A DNA stretch of 7,949 nt from JBFMCC01 sp034435275 (GTDB lineage: Bacteria > Chloroflexota > Anaerolineae > Anaerolineales > Villigracilaceae), in the NCBI GenBank assembly GCA_034435275.1, contig DAOTXP010000061.1, positions 1-7,949 on the forward strand, written 5' to 3'. Below, in pieces: positions 6,622-7,949 of the stretch. The position numbers were made by a program, and so were the translations under genes. The notes under the pieces are model-generated. The model saw only the letters and a list, made by a program, of their open reading frames with translations, did not search any database and was not told the origin of the DNA. Position 1 is the stretch's first letter; every line of letters starts with the position of its first letter.

Positions 6622-6688
6622 AGACGCGGACAAGCGCGAGAAAAATCAATTCCGCGCTCATCCGTGTCAATCCGCGTTCTCCGCGCCC
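6622..6688. repeat. Short tandem-like repeats after mmdB
   Basis: The 79-bp gap between convergent genes contains four consecutive variants of one unit: tccgcgctca (6651), tccgtgtcaa (6661), tccgcgttc (6671) and tccgcgccc (6680). To their left, gacgcggacaagcgcgag (6623-6640) holds the inverse of the same motif, so the region can fold back on itself. Similar 'ccgcgttcatccgcgt' strings occur between genes in many GC-rich bacteria; that is recollection, not a search. No clear rho-independent terminator was found for either flanking gene. Confidence 0.5.
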
Positions 6689-6691
6689 AGA

Positions 6692-7204
6692 TCATTTCCT
6701 GAAAATCCAAAATCGGATTTCCCTCCCCAGCGGATACAACGGCAACCAATTGATTCGATACTTTGGCCCAGCATAGTCTCGCATCAAAGCGCGGGCAAAG
6801 ACGAGGTCCGCGCGGGAATCGAGGGAAAGTTTCATCAACTCCTCGATGATCATGCCCTCCTGCAAATCAAATGAATACTGCCCCATCAAATTTGCCAAAA
6901 AAGCGAACTGCTCCTGCCAGGCTTCCAATTCGCCCATGACCGAAAGAGCAGTGAAGAATCCCTGCTGCAGGTGCCGCGCCTCGTGGACGATCAGGCTGAG
7001 CGAGTAGGGATCATCGGGCGGGAGATGCGCGTAGCGCGGATGGAGTTGAATTTCGCCAAGGATCGTCCAGCGCGCCCCGGTCGGCTGATCGTGGAATCCG
7101 AGTCTCACCCTGCGTTCCCTCAGGTAACCTGCCACAGCCTCCCCCTGCGGACCAGCCAAATCCAAACGCTTCAACGAAAGGTCAAACCAGGCGGCGTATT
7201 CCAT
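6692..7204 (-). CDS. Hypothetical protein with HEARH zinc-peptidase-like motif
   Basis: A 170-residue protein that I do not recognise as a named family. Residues 74-78 are HEARH, an HExxH zinc-binding and catalytic signature, in a helix preceded by hydrophobic residues (SLSLIV). Downstream, GELEAWQEQFAFL (91-103) offers E92 or E94 as a third ligand, a spacing seen in minimal gluzincins such as IrrE/ImmA-like proteins. A basic C-terminus (INWLPLYPLGREIRFWIFRK) ends it, and there is no signal peptide or strong membrane helix. I chose ATG 7204 because a frame open to 7318 would run across the start of the divergent dehydrogenase gene. There is no ribosome site, but a -10 box eight bases upstream suggests a leaderless mRNA. 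Enzyme activity is inferred from the motif only. Confidence 0.72.
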   Translation of the reverse strand: MEYAAWFDLSLKRLDLAGPQGEAVAGYLRERRVRLGFHDQPTGARWTILGEIQLHPRYAHLPPDDPYSLSLIVHEARHLQQGFFTALSVMGELEAWQEQFAFLANLMGQYSFDLQEGMIIEELMKLSLDSRADLVFARALMRDYAGPKYRINWLPLYPLGREIRFWIFRK

Positions 7205-7212
7205 GTAACGTA

Positions 7213-7220
7213 AGTATAAT
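7213..7220. promoter_or_regulatory. Overlapping opposed -10 boxes, divergent promoter
   Basis: On the + strand TATAAT at 7215-7220 is a perfect -10 box, predicting a start near 7227 for the dehydrogenase. On the - strand TATACT (7213-7218) overlaps it, predicting a start near 7206 for the HEARH protein, two bases before its ATG. For the - strand, TTGCGT (rev-comp of 7235-7240) gives a partial -35 at 16-bp spacing. No good + strand -35 was found. Confidence 0.55.
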
Positions 7221-7242
7221 GAAAATGGAGCGGAACGCAACC

Positions 7243-7949
7243 ATGAAAGCCATGATTTTGGAACATCTGACTCAACTGGACTCGAATCCGACTCCCCTGC
7301 GGCTGGCCCAACTCCCACAGCCGACTCCCGCCGAGGGCGAAATTCTGATCCAGGTCGCGGCCTGTGGAGTCTGTCACACCGAACTGGACGAGATCGAGGG
7401 GCGCACGCCCCCGCCGCGCCTGCCTGTCGTGCTGGGACATCAGGCCGTGGGGACAGTTGTTAGCCAATCGAACCGATTCAAAGAAGGCGAGCGTGTCGGC
7501 GTGGCATGGATTTTCTCCGCGTGCGGAAATTGCCAGCATTGCCTGTCTGGGAACGAGAACCTGTGCGCGCAGTTCCGCGCCACAGGCCGCGACGCGCACG
7601 GCGGCTACGCCGAATACATGACCGTGCCCGAGGACTTTGCGCACCCCGTCCCGTCCACGTTCACAGATGCGGAGGCCGCGCCGCTATTGTGCGCCGGCGC
7701 CATCGGCTACCGCTCGCTGAAATTGACCGGTCTGCAGGACAGCCAAAAACTCGGCTTGACGGGCTTCGGCGCCTCGGCGCATCTGGTGCTCAAGATGGCG
7801 CGGCACAAATTCCCGAACACGCCCGTCTATGTGTTCGCGCGCAGTGAATCGGAGCAGGCCTTCGCTCGCGAACTGGGCGCGGCCTGGGCAGGCGATTCAG
7901 GCGCGGTCTCCCCCGAGGCGCTGGATGCGGTCATTGACACGACGCCGGT
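7243..7949 (+). CDS. Zinc-dependent alcohol dehydrogenase (C-terminus beyond window)
   Basis: The first 235 residues of a medium-chain, NAD(P)-dependent alcohol dehydrogenase. Catalytic zinc ligands are C41 (CGVCHTE), H66 (GHQAVGTV) and C150 (LLCAGAIGY). The structural zinc site is C94, C97, C100 and C108 (CGNCQHCLSGNENLC). The nucleotide-binding loop is GFGASAH (174-180), and the following ARELGA-AGD pattern (208-218) is also typical. Together with CAGAIGYRSLK this resembles the bacterial CAD2-like subgroup of zinc alcohol dehydrogenases. The usual GHE is GHQ here. ATG 7243 has GGAG at 7227-7230. An in-frame ATG at 7225 lies at or before the predicted transcription start and was not used. 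The substrate alcohol or aldehyde is unknown. The gene is divergent from the HEARH protein. Confidence 0.93.
   Translation, partial: MKAMILEHLTQLDSNPTPLRLAQLPQPTPAEGEILIQVAACGVCHTELDEIEGRTPPPRLPVVLGHQAVGTVVSQSNRFKEGERVGVAWIFSACGNCQHCLSGNENLCAQFRATGRDAHGGYAEYMTVPEDFAHPVPSTFTDAEAAPLLCAGAIGYRSLKLTGLQDSQKLGLTGFGASAHLVLKMARHKFPNTPVYVFARSESEQAFARELGAAWAGDSGAVSPEALDAVIDTTP

Noticed and set aside
6703..6720. Hairpin aaatcc...ggattt as a terminator
   Set aside because: The stem is only six AT-rich pairs, no T-run follows on either strand, and it lies within the last codons of the HEARH gene.
7225..7242. Dehydrogenase start at ATG 7225
   Set aside because: It lies at or before the predicted transcription start and would use up the GGAG ribosome site; MKAMIL at 7243 matches family N-termini.
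7205..7318. Longer start for the HEARH protein at 7318
   Set aside because: It would overlap the first 75 bases of the divergent dehydrogenase coding region and cross the shared promoter; ATG 7204 fits the -10 box.

Overview
The window holds eight protein genes, two of them cut by the window ends. The GC-rich coding sequence and the gene styles suggest an Anaerolineae-like member of the Chloroflexota. These styles are a zinc alcohol dehydrogenase with a GFGASAH nucleotide loop, a small HEARH protein, and intergenic repeats built from 'gacgatagacc' and 'tccgcgttca' units. This assignment rests on recognition only; there is no rRNA or other marker here.

Left part (1-2916): a TetR-family repressor, reading leftward and missing its C-terminus, is divergent from a 420-residue MFS transporter. 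A perfect 14-bp palindrome of TetR-operator type lies between them, on the predicted transcription start of the repressor. The transporter gene overlaps an M24 (Xaa-Pro aminopeptidase-like) peptidase gene by ATGA, so these two are probably co-translated and under the repressor.

Centre (3035-6612): four genes on the + strand in the order mmdA-mmdD-mmdC-mmdB. They encode a biotin-dependent, sodium-pumping acyl-CoA decarboxylase, most likely methylmalonyl-CoA decarboxylase. MmdA moves the carboxyl group from the acyl-CoA to biotin, and MmdC carries the biotin. MmdD is the single-helix membrane anchor. MmdB decarboxylates carboxybiotin and exports Na+; the Asp, Tyr, Asn and Ser residues known to matter in oxaloacetate decarboxylase beta are all present. 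The complex would turn the free energy of (S)-methylmalonyl-CoA decarboxylation to propionyl-CoA into a sodium gradient, as in succinate-to-propionate fermentation. No biotin carboxylase gene is in the window, which fits a decarboxylase rather than an ATP-dependent carboxylase.

The operon is unusually rich in repeat-like sequence. There is an imperfect hairpin between mmdA and mmdD, a roughly 70-bp palindromic element inside the mmdD reading frame that encodes part of its linker, and a run of decamers after mmdB.

Right part (6692-7949): a small, unrecognised protein with an HEARH zinc-protease-like motif reads leftward. It is divergent from a zinc-dependent alcohol dehydrogenase that runs off the window. 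Their short intergenic region contains overlapping, opposed -10 boxes, which look like one symmetric bidirectional promoter. The leftward transcript would be leaderless or nearly so.
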